The notes below the pieces were generated by a model. It worked only from the letters and a program-made list of their open reading frames with translations. It had not been told where the DNA came from and searched no databases. Shown here one piece after another: positions 1-10,131 of a stretch of 64,000 nt of DNA. Made by a program: the position numbers and the translations under genes. The DNA comes from Scolecobasidium constrictum UM 578 (taxonomy: Eukaryota; Ascomycota; Dothideomycetes; Venturiales; Sympoventuriaceae), in NCBI GenBank assembly GCA_000611715.1, contig AZYM01000190.1, forward strand, positions 310,001-374,000. Direction: 5' to 3'. Each line of letters begins with the position of its first letter. Position 1 is the stretch's first letter.

Positions 1-2
1 CC

Positions 3-687
3 AGCAAAGATATGCAAGTGTACACGATTGATTCGATGCAAGCTGGGAAACAGACGAACATCTTCAAGGGCAGCTTATTCGCTCAAGAGCTACGAGCCAG
101 ACGACGTTTCCAGGCGCAAGGCATCCTCAGCGCAGGAGATAACTTTGTGTCATTGGAAGCTTGCAATTACCAGGGCGTGAGTTAAGATATGCCAAATTTT
201 GTGAGGCTACTCCTAACTTGTCATGACTTAGCACTTCGACTTCCTCTTGTATGGTGCCATTTCCGGACCGGCCATCATCAAGCGTGTCACGTTGGCCGAT
301 CTGGAAGCCCTCGCTGCAGCCTGTCGTCACGTCGCTCGTTTCCTACGCCTCGATCTCTTCAAAGACACATTCAAGATACGCAAGATCATGGCTCAGATGA
401 GCCGGGAGCCTCTGGATTTCGACCGCAGTGTGGCGATCGCGATTGCGAAGCTGATGAGATTCTTCGGCGTGGGCACCTCTGCGAGCACGCATGTCATCAC
501 GGCATTCATCTGTACGCTGTTCCAAAATTGGTGCATCGAAGTGGACTCCACAGACGACTATACCGATGAGCTCAAAGTCCTCATCTATGTGTTTGCCGGC
601 CAGAACATTCCGCAAAATATACAGCTGAAGCTTGAGAGTTGCTTGAAGGATGCTGTTGTCTTCCGCTTGCAGCGCCGACGACTATGA
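3..687 (+). CDS. 3' end of an unidentified protein gene (5' end outside window)
   Basis: The frame is open from base 3 without a start, so the gene begins left of the window. The first exon reads to 176, where a GTGAGT donor follows. The intron is 177-231 (55 bp, CTAAC branch site, TTAG acceptor). The second exon runs 232-687 in the same phase and ends at TGA. The visible part is about 210 residues: a charged N-terminal stretch, then a helical region rich in Leu, Ile and Phe with regularly spaced hydrophobics. I see no catalytic motif, signal peptide or clear membrane segment, and I do not recognise the family. The splice model is good; the function is unknown. Confidence 0.6.
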
Positions 688-1232
688 AAGGACAGCGGGG
701 TGTTTTGCGGAGATTATGGTGTCCACTTGGGGTTCTACACTTTGCTTATTCTGGTCGACTTGTCACCACGACCTTGTTGCGAACTTGCTCTCAATTGTTT
801 GTTTGTTGTTTGCAGGTGGTTTTTGCACTCTGCAGCACGGGTTTCATGTGAGGGTTTTCCACTTCAGCCTTGTATTCAGCCTCGTTCATGGGCTTAGGCG
901 ACCAGGACGGCTGGACGCTTCCCTACGACCACATTATCATGTGTCCAAAAGCACTGTTGATCTGCTCTCTAGCAACTGTAGATCAGCTTGATCACTAAAC
1001 TGCAGTCGAGAGCAGCCCAATCGATTGATTGTACTACGTCATCTGATCTACCCCGCTCCGAAGAATGTCCATCTCATCCTCCAAGCCGGAGATCATATTG
1101 ATCAAAGGGCGATTCGTTTCCATGTGTCAATACCATCCACTACTTACATAAAGCACCAGCAGTTACCCGAATTCCTGCCACGCAAGCCACAGAGATCCTC
1201 TGAAGCCGACCAGCCAATCACAAGCATCCAGG
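688..1232. other. Intergenic spacer, nothing recognised
   Basis: This holds the 3' flank of the first gene and the promoter of the tautomerase gene. All frames are short and none shows family character. No repeat or RNA gene was seen. Confidence 0.5.
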
Positions 1233-1845
1233 ATGCCACTCTATCTCGTCTCCCATGCCGTCGATCTATCTGACGAGCAAAAGGACAAATTAGCTGCAGA
1301 GATCATGAAGATACATACGAACTTATTCACGGCACCGTCTTTGTTCGTGAATGTACGATTTAGTCCTGCGGACCAATACCAGGGGTATGTTGGAGGCAAG
1401 AGGAGTCAGGTGAACACTATTCAAGGGCACGTAAGACATGGACCTAGCAGAACACCGGTCATGTATGAGGAGCTCACGAGCAGCATCAACAAGCTGTGGG
1501 GCGAAGTGGTGAGTAATCCTCTCAGCACGTGACCTTGCGTGCAGTCCACTATCGAATCATCCGGGCTGACCCTTTGCTCAGGTCGAATCCGACAGAGATG
1601 TCCGCATCTTCATCATGGGCGATATAGTCGCTGGCTACGAACATGGTGTTGCATTGCCACCGGCTGGCGGCGACAAAGTCTGGCTGCAGAACAATATGCC
1701 AATCTTCGAAAAGAAGGCCGAGGAAGGCAACGAGGAGATGAAGGAGCTGATTGAGGAGATCAAGCGGCGGAACATGCTGGGCGATAATCCGGTACATGGA
1801 AAGGTGGTTGACAAAGACGAGCCGAATGGGACGGTGAAGGAGTGA
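1233..1845 (+). CDS. Tautomerase-family protein (cis-CaaD-like)
   Basis: Exons are 1233-1508 and 1582-1845, with a 73-bp intron (GTGAGT...CTCAG, phase 0), giving 179 residues. Met1 is followed directly by Pro2, the catalytic N-terminal proline of the 4-oxalocrotonate tautomerase superfamily once Met is removed. This supports the chosen start. The first exon has the family's amphipathic helix and the NVRFSPA strand. The second has the RDVRIFIMGDI strand and a charged C-terminal helix. The arrangement resembles the fungal tautomerase_3 / cis-3-chloroacrylic acid dehalogenase-like group. Such enzymes tautomerise or hydrate small unsaturated acids, but the substrate here is unknown. Confidence 0.8.
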
Positions 1846-2153
1846 GTCCTGAAACGTTCGTCTGCTGGCGTTTAAATTAAGAGAACTTGCGATCTGATTG
1901 TCCCGTGGAGAGAGGCGACTTGTGATATGGCTTTTCATAACATTATCACCGTATGTGCTATGCTGGAAATCAGTATGCCGCCATGCCTGTGCGCCCAAAT
2001 GATGCTTTGCCGACTGTTGTTCGCGACTCTCCCTAGCTCTTGTGCCTGGCAAGAAAGAAGCTTCTGCATGCAAATCGTGCCTCGTGCTGGGCGATCTGTA
2101 CGGACCGCCTTGGCGCGATAAATGTAATCTTGTCAATTTTGGTTTCGATTCAA
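1846..2153. other. Convergent 3' flanks
   Basis: About 300 bp lie between the tautomerase stop and the 3' end of the minus-strand small gene. This should hold both poly(A) regions. No gene was seen. Confidence 0.5.
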
Positions 2154-2378
2154 TCAGACACCGCCACCTGGACATTGTCAGCCGTCACTGCTATCGCATC
2201 CCCTCTGTTGCTCTGTACCTGATCTCTCGGGTCGTACATGATATTCTCCGGCGAGAGCTTCATTCCGTCTCTTCTCTGCTACCGCGCGTGCTTTCAGAAT
2301 CGTGTACGAGCCGCCTAAACCGAGCAGCCCAAACAGCATGACATTCCGCCTCCTACGGTCAAATACATTAGCCATCAT
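2154..2378 (-). CDS. Small conserved single-pass membrane protein with a 14-nt last exon
   Basis: Exon 1 is 2378-2219 and exon 2 is only 2167-2154. The intron is 2218-2168 (GTACAG...TCCAG, GCTGAC branch). The product is about 57 residues. It has a basic N-terminus (DRRRRN), one hydrophobic segment around residues 13-30, a charged tail, and after splicing the ending ERSGGGV. Without the intron the frame runs into unrelated sequence, and the tidy Gly-rich ending supports the model. From memory, very short ascomycete proteins with one membrane segment and this kind of tail exist, often thought to be mitochondrial, but I cannot name one. There are two adjacent ATGs (2378 and 2375); either could be used. 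Confidence 0.65.
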
Positions 2379-3615
2379 GGTTCAATCTGTTGCTCGAAAC
2401 ATCGGTGGCAATACGCACGTCAAGTAGCTCTGCCACATCATTTCGTTCCTTCTTCCTTCCTCTTTCTTCTATGAATCCGATCCGTGACGCAATGACTCAG
2501 TTGGCCGTGATCCTGGCAGACAATGGCATGAAACGGCTCTCCCGCGTGGTTTGGAAAGTCGTTGGGAATCTTTTGGAGATGCAGGACTGGGATCTGGAGC
2601 TGCAAGTCAAGCACGCATCATAATTACTGGGGATATGCAGGTGCGAAATGCGGGGAAACAGCCGCCTCGTGACGGGTTCGGGGACGGGTACCGTGCACCT
2701 GTTTGTGGGTCGGACCTTTTATCGCTATACCATCTGGGGTTTTATGGAATCTACAGCATTTGAACCATGTCAACCATTTTGATACATACCAATGTCAAGA
2801 CTGCAAGAGTTCAAGATTTGTTTTCTCGTCGTGCTTACCTACCTGCAAGGCTGAAACTCACAGCGGAACTGTTCCGTGTATGCTCATGCCCAAGTTCCTA
2901 TTCTATCGTGAATGCAGGCGCGATATGCCACGATGCTGCACACAGAAAACCGACGTAGATCTCGCTGACGATACACACGGATCTTGCACAATATACAGGC
3001 GCCTCTTGATACGTCAGAGACATGACTACAAGATCAGAGTACGTGATTGATCTGCAGGTAGAAATATGATTGGGTCACAACAATGAAAGCGAACTGGAAG
3101 TAAACGTTGCATGCTGTATAAGCATGATAAAGAGCTGATGTATGATTTGATGTGAGCTTCAGTTACTGTCCCGGGGCTCCGCTGCCGCCGCTCAAAAACA
3201 ATGTGGAGGCAGCGTCTTCGAAGAGGTCGTAGTAGAAGTGGATAATTACTGATCATGATTAGTATTTGATTGTCGCATCAGAACGTTCACCTTTTCCTAC
3301 TTTTGGCCATAGGCCTAATTGTATATGGATCAGCACTCCGCAGTCCTCGTTGAATGGCAGTCTGTCACCAAGCATGCAAGTATGGAGAGATCTGCCGAAT
3401 AGAATCCTGACCGTGGACACCTTGTTGGCATTTAGATAATCTTGAATAATCACTGGCAGCGCATCGTGTTCTCGCCATTCGTACGAAACTGCTCGGACAG
3501 TGAAGACAAATAAAGCTCGCACCTCGAGGCTGTAGATAGGACTCTTCGCAGATCTCTCATACTCGGTTTAGACAGTCTGTAGAAGCAAGGACAAAGAAGC
3601 GTATTCTGCGAAACC
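2379..3615. other. Long intergenic region
   Basis: About 1.2 kb lies between the divergently transcribed small gene and the hydrolase gene. It contains only short frames without protein-like character. No repeats, tRNA or clear TATA box was seen. It should contain both promoters. Confidence 0.45.
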
Positions 3616-4536
3616 ATGTCTACACAGGAAACGGCCAGAACCCTTTACCTCACCGCTGATGGCACACGCTACGCTTACCGACTCATCGGCGAGACACCGA
3701 GCGACAGCGGTAAGCTCCCATTGCTTATGCTCAACCACTTCCGGGCCAACATCGATCTCTGGGACCCGGAGGTCGTCAACAGATTAGCAAAGACTCGACT
3801 CCTAATCACGTACGATTATGCTGGGATGGGTCACAGCGGAGGAGAAGTTGCAAGCAGCATTAGGATCTTCTCGCAAAATCTGAAGTCCTTCTTGATTGCT
3901 CTCCTGCCGAATCTGAACACCACCCAAGTGGATGTACTTGGATTTTCGTTGGGCGGGTTCGTTGCGCAGCAATTGGTGTTGGATGCTCCAGATTTGGTGC
4001 GCAAAGTGGTCCTTTCCGGTACAGGTCCCAGTTCCGGCCCGGGCTTGCTACGTCCAATGGCTGAAGTCCAAAGCGCTATCATGGCTCCAGAGCCCAGTGG
4101 CCCAGCCGTCATCGATACCTTCTTCCCTTCATTTATCGCCAAAGGGCAGGGCGAGGCCTGGTTGAACCGTGTCGTCGCCAGTCGGCAGGCGATGGCTGGC
4201 AAAGGTGACGAGCCAGCATGGGCGTTCTTCCTGACGGGCCATGGACTCACTCACCAGATCGAAGCATACTTGAAATGGAACGCCGACCCTGAGCCTTACG
4301 TGCTGCTGGGGACTATCCAGAAGGACGTTCTGGTCACTGCTGGCCAGAACGACTTGATCGTCCCGAGTCAAAACTCTTACGTCCTCGCACGAGAATTGAA
4401 GCGAGCGCACTTCGTCGTATTCCCTGGATCGGGGCACGGGCACCCATTTCAGTATCCAGCATTCTATACGCGGCAAGTGGTGGACTTCCTTGATGGTGAA
4501 TGGCCGTCTCCACCATTTTCGGCAGGCCAGATTTGA
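3616..4536 (+). CDS. Alpha/beta hydrolase
   Basis: This single-exon gene encodes 306 residues. The nucleophile elbow is GFSLGG with Ser111. The acid is probably Asp246 in GQNDLIVP and the base His274 in GSGHGHPFQ. The oxyanion-hole strand is near residues 36-43 (LLMLNHFRA). The fold order is that of the haloperoxidase/esterase-like alpha/beta hydrolases common in fungi. There is no signal peptide or membrane segment, so it is probably cytosolic. The neighbours do not suggest a substrate. The class is certain; the specific activity is unknown. Confidence 0.88.
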   Translation: MSTQETARTLYLTADGTRYAYRLIGETPSDSGKLPLLMLNHFRANIDLWDPEVVNRLAKTRLLITYDYAGMGHSGGEVASSIRIFSQNLKSFLIALLPNLNTTQVDVLGFSLGGFVAQQLVLDAPDLVRKVVLSGTGPSSGPGLLRPMAEVQSAIMAPEPSGPAVIDTFFPSFIAKGQGEAWLNRVVASRQAMAGKGDEPAWAFFLTGHGLTHQIEAYLKWNADPEPYVLLGTIQKDVLVTAGQNDLIVPSQNSYVLARELKRAHFVVFPGSGHGHPFQYPAFYTRQVVDFLDGEWPSPPFSAGQI

Positions 4537-5250
4537 TTTTGCGAATGCATCATCGTGCATGAGTCGTACTTGCTTTGGTACAGGTGTCGTTGGAGCCGGT
4601 TAAGATGTGATTACTGGAACGCGCATCAAGAACGATGTCCTCGTAGCACGGCGCTCTTAGACCGCTGCTATTTGCAGTACATCGTATCCAACGTCGAGGC
4701 TGCTCAATGAGAACGGACGGCCTTTAACGACGCTTGCGCTGATCTCACGGATGCCTCGCGCGGACCGTTAGTGCATTGCCTTGAACTGAAAAGACGCAGA
4801 AAAAGACATGAATTACCGGCAGATGAAAGGCGAGCGGGTGTGGAACTCCATGAGAAGACATTGCCTTCTGAGGCTGATCTGTTAATGAAATTTGTGTGTT
4901 GAGTCTGAACATGGAAATAAACGGGTGTTAAAAGAGTCGCGGAATTGCCTCCGTGGAGACTTTCTGCCGTGCAACGAAGATTGTCGCGAACCAGTTCAGC
5001 AACTTTCAATCCGTTGATTTCCAATGGAATGGACGAATCCTATTCATTATCGACGTAGATACAATTTGCCAGCAAAAACAGTCGAAGTTCTTCTCCTATT
5101 CCCACCACACAATCATGTTACCAAGCTCCATCCGCACGGATCAGTCCTAGCGTATCCCGCTTCGGGATGCTCTATCGATATGGCGACGACATGCTATGAA
5201 GATGAGCGCTGGCGCCCTTTCTTCCATTCCCTTGCTAACCGGGAGATCCC
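4537..5250. other. Intergenic promoter region
   Basis: This is the 3' flank of the hydrolase gene and the promoter of the GH5 gene. Only short frames without family character are present. Confidence 0.45.
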
Positions 5251-7635
5251 ATGACGATCGAGTACGCCGCGACAGATCTGTGCGATGCAGCGCTTGGAGG
5301 TCCAATTCGCATCCACAATGGTCATTTCACCGACTCCCAAGGCCGCACCCTCTCCTTACGCGGTCTGAATGTCTCAGGCGCCAGCAAACTCCCTACGAAG
5401 CCAAACGGCCTATCCCACTTGACCGAGGGCTTCTACGCGCAGCACCGCGCCGTGACGTTCATTGGCCGACCCTTTCCATTGGAAGATGCGGACCTACACT
5501 TCCGCCGCCTTTCAGCATGGGGTCTCCCACTTATCCGCCTCCTGGTGACATGGGAGTCTCTCGCCCACGCTGGACCCGATCCAGAAGACATAGACGAGGA
5601 GTACATCGCCTACCTCAAGTCCATCATGGAGCTCATGCCCAAGTACGGCCTCAAATGCTTCATCTGCGCGCATCAAGACGTATGGTCCCGCTTCAGCGGT
5701 GGGAGCGGTGCACCAGGTTGGACCTTCGAGGCCGCAGGACTGGATATCCAGGCGTTCACGGAGACGGGCGCGGCGTATGTGCATGGGCAGGATGAGTTGA
5801 GACCTGTCAATCCTAGGGAGCCGAGGGGTCCGTTTGTGTGGCCGAGTGGGTATCAGAAATTGGCTGCGAGTACGATGTCTACGCTTTTCTGGGCTGGCGA
5901 GGCGATGGCCCCCAAGCTGAGGTCTCGACGCAAGAGGATGGATGGTGAGGGCGGGGAAGAAGTCTCCGTTCAGGCTATCCTGCAGGACTCCATGATCGAG
6001 GCGTTTGGGCGACTATCTGATGAAGTCGGTGACCTAGAGGCATGCCTAGGTTTCGAGCCAATGAACGAGCCGCATCGTGGCTTGGTGAATCTACATGATT
6101 TCCATGGCTGGAACTACGATACCGATTTGCATATCGGGCACTACCCCTCGCTAGCCCAGGCGCTGGCGCTGGGAAGTGGCTACGCGCAGGACGTACCCTT
6201 CTACGTCAAGTCGTGGCCGTTCCCGACGAGAGTCTCGCATCGATCTCGAGTTGATCCAAAGGGAAGATCTGCGTGGTTGCCTGCGGATCGCATCGAAGCT
6301 GTTCTCGATCGACCTCGAGGGCTGGGCCAGTGTGTATGGCGCGCACATGGTGTCTGGGATTGGGACGAAAACAGACAGGTCGCGCGTATCCTGGACAAAA
6401 ATTACTTCGACTTCGACCACCGTCTTGGGCGCGAGGGACAGAGGATAGAATGGTACCGCGACTGCTACGCGACCTTCATCGAGAAGTTCACCAGACGCGT
6501 ATCGCAACGTCACCCGCATCATCTATCCTTCATCGAGCCCATACCCAACGAGTTCATGCCTCCATGGCCAGAAGATCCCGGCATCAAGGCTGAAGAACAA
6601 AACTATGCCACACAGACGCGCATCCCGATAGGACATCCGCCGAACTTAGTCTACGCCCCGCACTTCTACGACCTAAACGTGCTCTTCAGCAAAATGCACA
6701 GCTGGATGAGCGTCAACGTGCAAGGACTCTCCCGGGGCATGTTCGCCCTCCGCGCCCTATACTTCGGCGTCCGCGGTCTCAAAGCCAACTACACGCACCA
6801 AATTGCCAACTTAGTCCGTCACGGCAACGAATCACTAGGCTCCAACGTCCCAACCGTAATCGGTGAAGTTGGTATACCCTGGGATATCAACAACGCCAAC
6901 GCGTACAAGACAGGCGACTATGATATCCAGCGCTCTTTGATGGATGCGCTTATCACGGCGATGGAGAGGGCGGGTGCGGGGTTTACACTGTGGAATTATA
7001 ACCCGGATAATACGAGGGAGCATGGGGATGGGTGGAATAAGGAGGACTTCTCGGTCATTAATTTGGAGAGTGCAGAGGGAGCTCCGCATCCAGACCACAG
7101 GAATGCCCGATGGGAGAGTGATGAGCTGTATAGGGGTGGCAGGGCGTTGGACGTGATAATACGACCCTATGCGGTGAAGATTGCTGGGGAGCCTAAGTTT
7201 TCGAGCTGGGATCACAGGACATTGAGGTTTGAGTTCCGGTGGACTGTGGATCCGAGACACTTCGACAAGGAGAAACCGTTCGAGACGGCTATCTTTCTGC
7301 CGAACTATCATTATGCAGGGCACGAGCTTGTTGTCGAGTCGGACGAGGGAGAGTGGGAGCACGATGCGGACAAGCAGACACTAGTCATCCGCACTGCCCC
7401 TCTTGCGACCGGCAGAATTTCAAAGAACAGGGTTGTAATCAGGATACGAGACGAAGCTGAGCACCTTCGGGGACGCGTGCTTCCGCGGGGAAAGGCTTTC
7501 CCGCCGTCGTTGCCGCGAAGTCTTGTGCCTGTTTCTGTTGAAATGTGGTCAGAGACGTTTGACCTGGAGTGGACCTATCTTTTCGGCATTCTTGCATTGG
7601 CGATTGCGCTTTTTGTATCTGCATTGAGGATGTAG
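5251..7635 (+). CDS. Membrane-anchored GH5_12 steryl-beta-glucosidase (Egh1/EGCrP2-like)
   Basis: One exon encodes 794 residues. Residues about 16-670 match the GH5 subfamily 12 layout: an N-terminal RGLNVSG strand, the acid/base Glu273 in FEPMNEP, and the nucleophile Glu539 in VIGEVGIPWD. A C-terminal beta domain follows, then a hydrophobic helix at about residues 774-791 as a tail anchor. Known fungal relatives hydrolyse ergosteryl-glucoside (Egh1/YIR007W, Cryptococcus EGCrP2/Sgl1) or glucosylceramide (EGCrP1). Length and the C-terminal anchor fit the sterol-glucosidase type better, but that choice is inference. It probably acts at vacuolar or ER membranes in glycolipid turnover. There is no signal peptide, as in Egh1. 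Confidence 0.85.
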   Translation: MTIEYAATDLCDAALGGPIRIHNGHFTDSQGRTLSLRGLNVSGASKLPTKPNGLSHLTEGFYAQHRAVTFIGRPFPLEDADLHFRRLSAWGLPLIRLLVTWESLAHAGPDPEDIDEEYIAYLKSIMELMPKYGLKCFICAHQDVWSRFSGGSGAPGWTFEAAGLDIQAFTETGAAYVHGQDELRPVNPREPRGPFVWPSGYQKLAASTMSTLFWAGEAMAPKLRSRRKRMDGEGGEEVSVQAILQDSMIEAFGRLSDEVGDLEACLGFEPMNEPHRGLVNLHDFHGWNYDTDLHIGHYPSLAQALALGSGYAQDVPFYVKSWPFPTRVSHRSRVDPKGRSAWLPADRIEAVLDRPRGLGQCVWRAHGVWDWDENRQVARILDKNYFDFDHRLGREGQRIEWYRDCYATFIEKFTRRVSQRHPHHLSFIEPIPNEFMPPWPEDPGIKAEEQNYATQTRIPIGHPPNLVYAPHFYDLNVLFSKMHSWMSVNVQGLSRGMFALRALYFGVRGLKANYTHQIANLVRHGNESLGSNVPTVIGEVGIPWDINNANAYKTGDYDIQRSLMDALITAMERAGAGFTLWNYNPDNTREHGDGWNKEDFSVINLESAEGAPHPDHRNARWESDELYRGGRALDVIIRPYAVKIAGEPKFSSWDHRTLRFEFRWTVDPRHFDKEKPFETAIFLPNYHYAGHELVVESDEGEWEHDADKQTLVIRTAPLATGRISKNRVVIRIRDEAEHLRGRVLPRGKAFPPSLPRSLVPVSVEMWSETFDLEWTYLFGILALAIALFVSALRM

Positions 7636-7977
7636 GTAGACATAGATGACAGAGGGCGATGCGAATAGCGTCGCGTAGATCGAATAACAAGAGATAGGAT
7701 CTTAACTCGTTGAATTCAACTCCGAGATAATTAGCAGACGATCAAGTACGTCCTGAGACACCGTGTAACAGTTTGCACGACACTCTGAACGGATCAAAAG
7801 GCTGAAGAGCTGCCTCAGCCTTGTTTCGGGATATCTCCGCTCAGACCCCTGCTCCTAAACCCTTGCTGTGGCGCGTGCATGGGTGTGGCTGACAATTTTC
7901 CGCATAGCGAGTCGCGAAAAGTTCAATCCTCGAGCTCGAACACATATGCGCCTCAATTGACTCCCTTGCTTACGAAG
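7636..7977. other. Intergenic promoter of ESF1
   Basis: About 340 bp. An in-frame GTG and upstream codons from 7879 extend the ESF1 frame, but they look like 5' leader. No separate gene was seen. Confidence 0.45.
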
Positions 7978-10131
7978 ATGCCATATCCGAAACAGCGCAA
8001 ACCCATAAGTAGGGATGCAGCACCATCCACCACAACAAAAGACGCACGCTTCGCCTCTCTATCCACGGACCCGCGCTTCAAGCTCCCCTCAAAGCACACA
8101 CACACCAAACTCGACAAGCGCTTCGACCGCATCCTCAAGGACGATGAATTCTCTAAGAAAGCCAGCGTAGACCGCTATGGACGGAAGCTGCAGAAAGATG
8201 CCGGACGTAAAGATCTGGAGCGACTGTATTCGCTCGAAGAAGATGAGGATGCGGAGAGCGGGGAGGAAGACGAAGTAGTGCGCAAAGAGCTGGGACGCAT
8301 GGACCGCAAGTACGATCCCGCGCGTGACGGCGGGTTCAGCGAGAGTAGCTCGTCTGAGGATGAGGGGAGTGAGAGCGATGAGGACGAGGAGGATTTGGAG
8401 GAGGCGGAGTTGTATGCGACTGAGGAGCAGGTGGCGCAGATACCCACTGGCGAGGTGTCAAGACGGATAGCGGTTGTGAATATGGACTGGGATAATGTGA
8501 GGGCGGAGGATATCATGGCTGTGGCGTTGAGTTTCTTGCCTGCTGAGGGACGGATTGAGAGCGTGGCCGTGTATCCCAGCGAGTTCGGGCGCGAGCGAAT
8601 GGATAGGGAAGAAATGGAGGGACCGCCTAAAGAAATCTTCGCAAGCTCGAAAAAGGAGGTTGAATCAGAATCCGAAGAAGAAGAGGACGGAGAGAACTCA
8701 GATTCAGACGACGATGACGACGATGACGACGAGCAAATCAAGAAATCCCTCCTCAAAGAAGACACGGGCGAGGAATACAACTCCACCGCCCTGCGCAAAT
8801 ACCAACTCGACCGCCTACGCTACTACTACGCCATAATAACCTGCTCCTCCCCCGCCCCCGCGCAGTCCATCTACGAGGCCATGGACGGCCGCGAGTACCT
8901 CTCCTCAGCCAACTTCTTCGACCTCCGGTTTGTGCCTGACGAAACGACGTTTGACGAGGAGAAGCCCCGCGATTCATGTACGGGCATACCGCGCGATTAC
9001 AAGCCAAATGAGTTTGTGACGGATGCGCTGAGGCATAGTAAGGTCAAGTTGACGTGGGATGCGGAAGACAAGGTTAGGAAGGAGGTGCAGAAACGGGCAT
9101 TCAGTCGGAAGGAGATTGATGAGAATGATCTGCAAGCCTACATCGGATCCGCTTCGTCTGACTCTGAAGATGAGGAGGATGCGGACGAAGAGATTCCCGA
9201 GGGTGTGGATGTGGATACCATGTCTGTGACGTCCAAATCCACCGTGAACCGCCAGGCGAGGAGGGATGCACTAAGAGCAGCACTGGGCCTGAGCGCCGAA
9301 CCTGCAGAACCAGTCAAGAGAAAGGGGAAGAAGGACGGCCCAGTTGGCAACATGGAGATCTCCTTCACGCCAGGCCTCTCCGCCTCCGACAAACCCACCA
9401 GCGTCTTCGAAAACGATCCAAGAGACATCGAGGAATCCACAATGGAGAAGTACATACGCAAGGAGCGAGAACGCAAGCAGCGAAGGAAGGAACGCATGAA
9501 AGCTCGCCGCGAAGGACGTGATCCCGATGCTTCCGCTTCTGATGGGGGGAACGAAGACGAAGTTCAGGAAGATGAGGCGAAAGACCTCGGCTTCGATGAC
9601 CCCTTCTTCATGGACCCGCAGCACGAAGAAAAGGAAAAGAAGAAAGCGAAGAAAGCGGCGCAGAAAGCCCGCGAGAAGGAGCGCGCGAAGAACGAAGCAG
9701 CATCCGCAGCGCAGCGTGCCGAACTCGAATTGGTCATGGCAGGCGACGAAGAATCACGGATGCGCCATTTCGACATGCGCGAGATACAAAAGGCGGAGAA
9801 AGCGGCGAAGCTGAAGGGCAAGCTTAAGAAGAAGAAGGAGCGGAAGGGGGACATACCAATGCAAAAGGAAGACGGTTTTGAGATGAACACTCAGGATCCG
9901 CGGTTTAGCAGGTTGTTTGAGAGTCATGAGTTTGCGATTGATCCTACGAATCCGAAGTATAAGAAGACGGAGGGGATGAAGAAGCTTATGGAGGAAGGCA
10001 GGAGGAAGAGGGAGAGGGGTGATGTAGGCGCGGCTATTGAGAAGGAGAAGGAGAAGAAGAGGGTACGGAGTGGAGGAGACGAGTTGCAGGGGTTGGTAGA
10101 GAAGATGAAGAAGAGGGCGAAGAAGGCGTAG
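7978..10131 (+). CDS. ESF1: Pre-rRNA processing protein ESF1
   Basis: One exon encodes 717 residues. The start at 7978 gives the basic MPYPKQRK N-terminus usual for the family; the frame is open 33 codons further up. The order of parts is the ESF1 signature: STDPRFKLPSK near the start, long acidic Ser/Glu/Asp runs, an RRM-like domain (VVNMDWDNVRAEDIM), and a middle conserved block around FFDLRFVPDE. Lys/Glu-rich coiled coils follow, then a C-terminal NUC153 motif (DPRFSRLFESHEFAIDPTNP). ESF1 is a nucleolar factor needed for 18S rRNA maturation in the small-subunit processome. The biased base composition comes from the acidic and basic repeats. Confidence 0.95.
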   Translation: MPYPKQRKPISRDAAPSTTTKDARFASLSTDPRFKLPSKHTHTKLDKRFDRILKDDEFSKKASVDRYGRKLQKDAGRKDLERLYSLEEDEDAESGEEDEVVRKELGRMDRKYDPARDGGFSESSSSEDEGSESDEDEEDLEEAELYATEEQVAQIPTGEVSRRIAVVNMDWDNVRAEDIMAVALSFLPAEGRIESVAVYPSEFGRERMDREEMEGPPKEIFASSKKEVESESEEEEDGENSDSDDDDDDDDEQIKKSLLKEDTGEEYNSTALRKYQLDRLRYYYAIITCSSPAPAQSIYEAMDGREYLSSANFFDLRFVPDETTFDEEKPRDSCTGIPRDYKPNEFVTDALRHSKVKLTWDAEDKVRKEVQKRAFSRKEIDENDLQAYIGSASSDSEDEEDADEEIPEGVDVDTMSVTSKSTVNRQARRDALRAALGLSAEPAEPVKRKGKKDGPVGNMEISFTPGLSASDKPTSVFENDPRDIEESTMEKYIRKERERKQRRKERMKARREGRDPDASASDGGNEDEVQEDEAKDLGFDDPFFMDPQHEEKEKKKAKKAAQKAREKERAKNEAASAAQRAELELVMAGDEESRMRHFDMREIQKAEKAAKLKGKLKKKKERKGDIPMQKEDGFEMNTQDPRFSRLFESHEFAIDPTNPKYKKTEGMKKLMEEGRRKRERGDVGAAIEKEKEKKRVRSGGDELQGLVEKMKKRAKKA

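Noticed and set aside
1549..2175. Minus-strand 208-codon frame
   Set aside because: It overlaps the second tautomerase exon and the true small gene, has Arg/Ser/Leu-rich random text and no motif.
8175..8798. Minus-strand Ser-rich 207-codon frame
   Set aside because: It is the antisense of the acidic GAG/GAA runs of ESF1.
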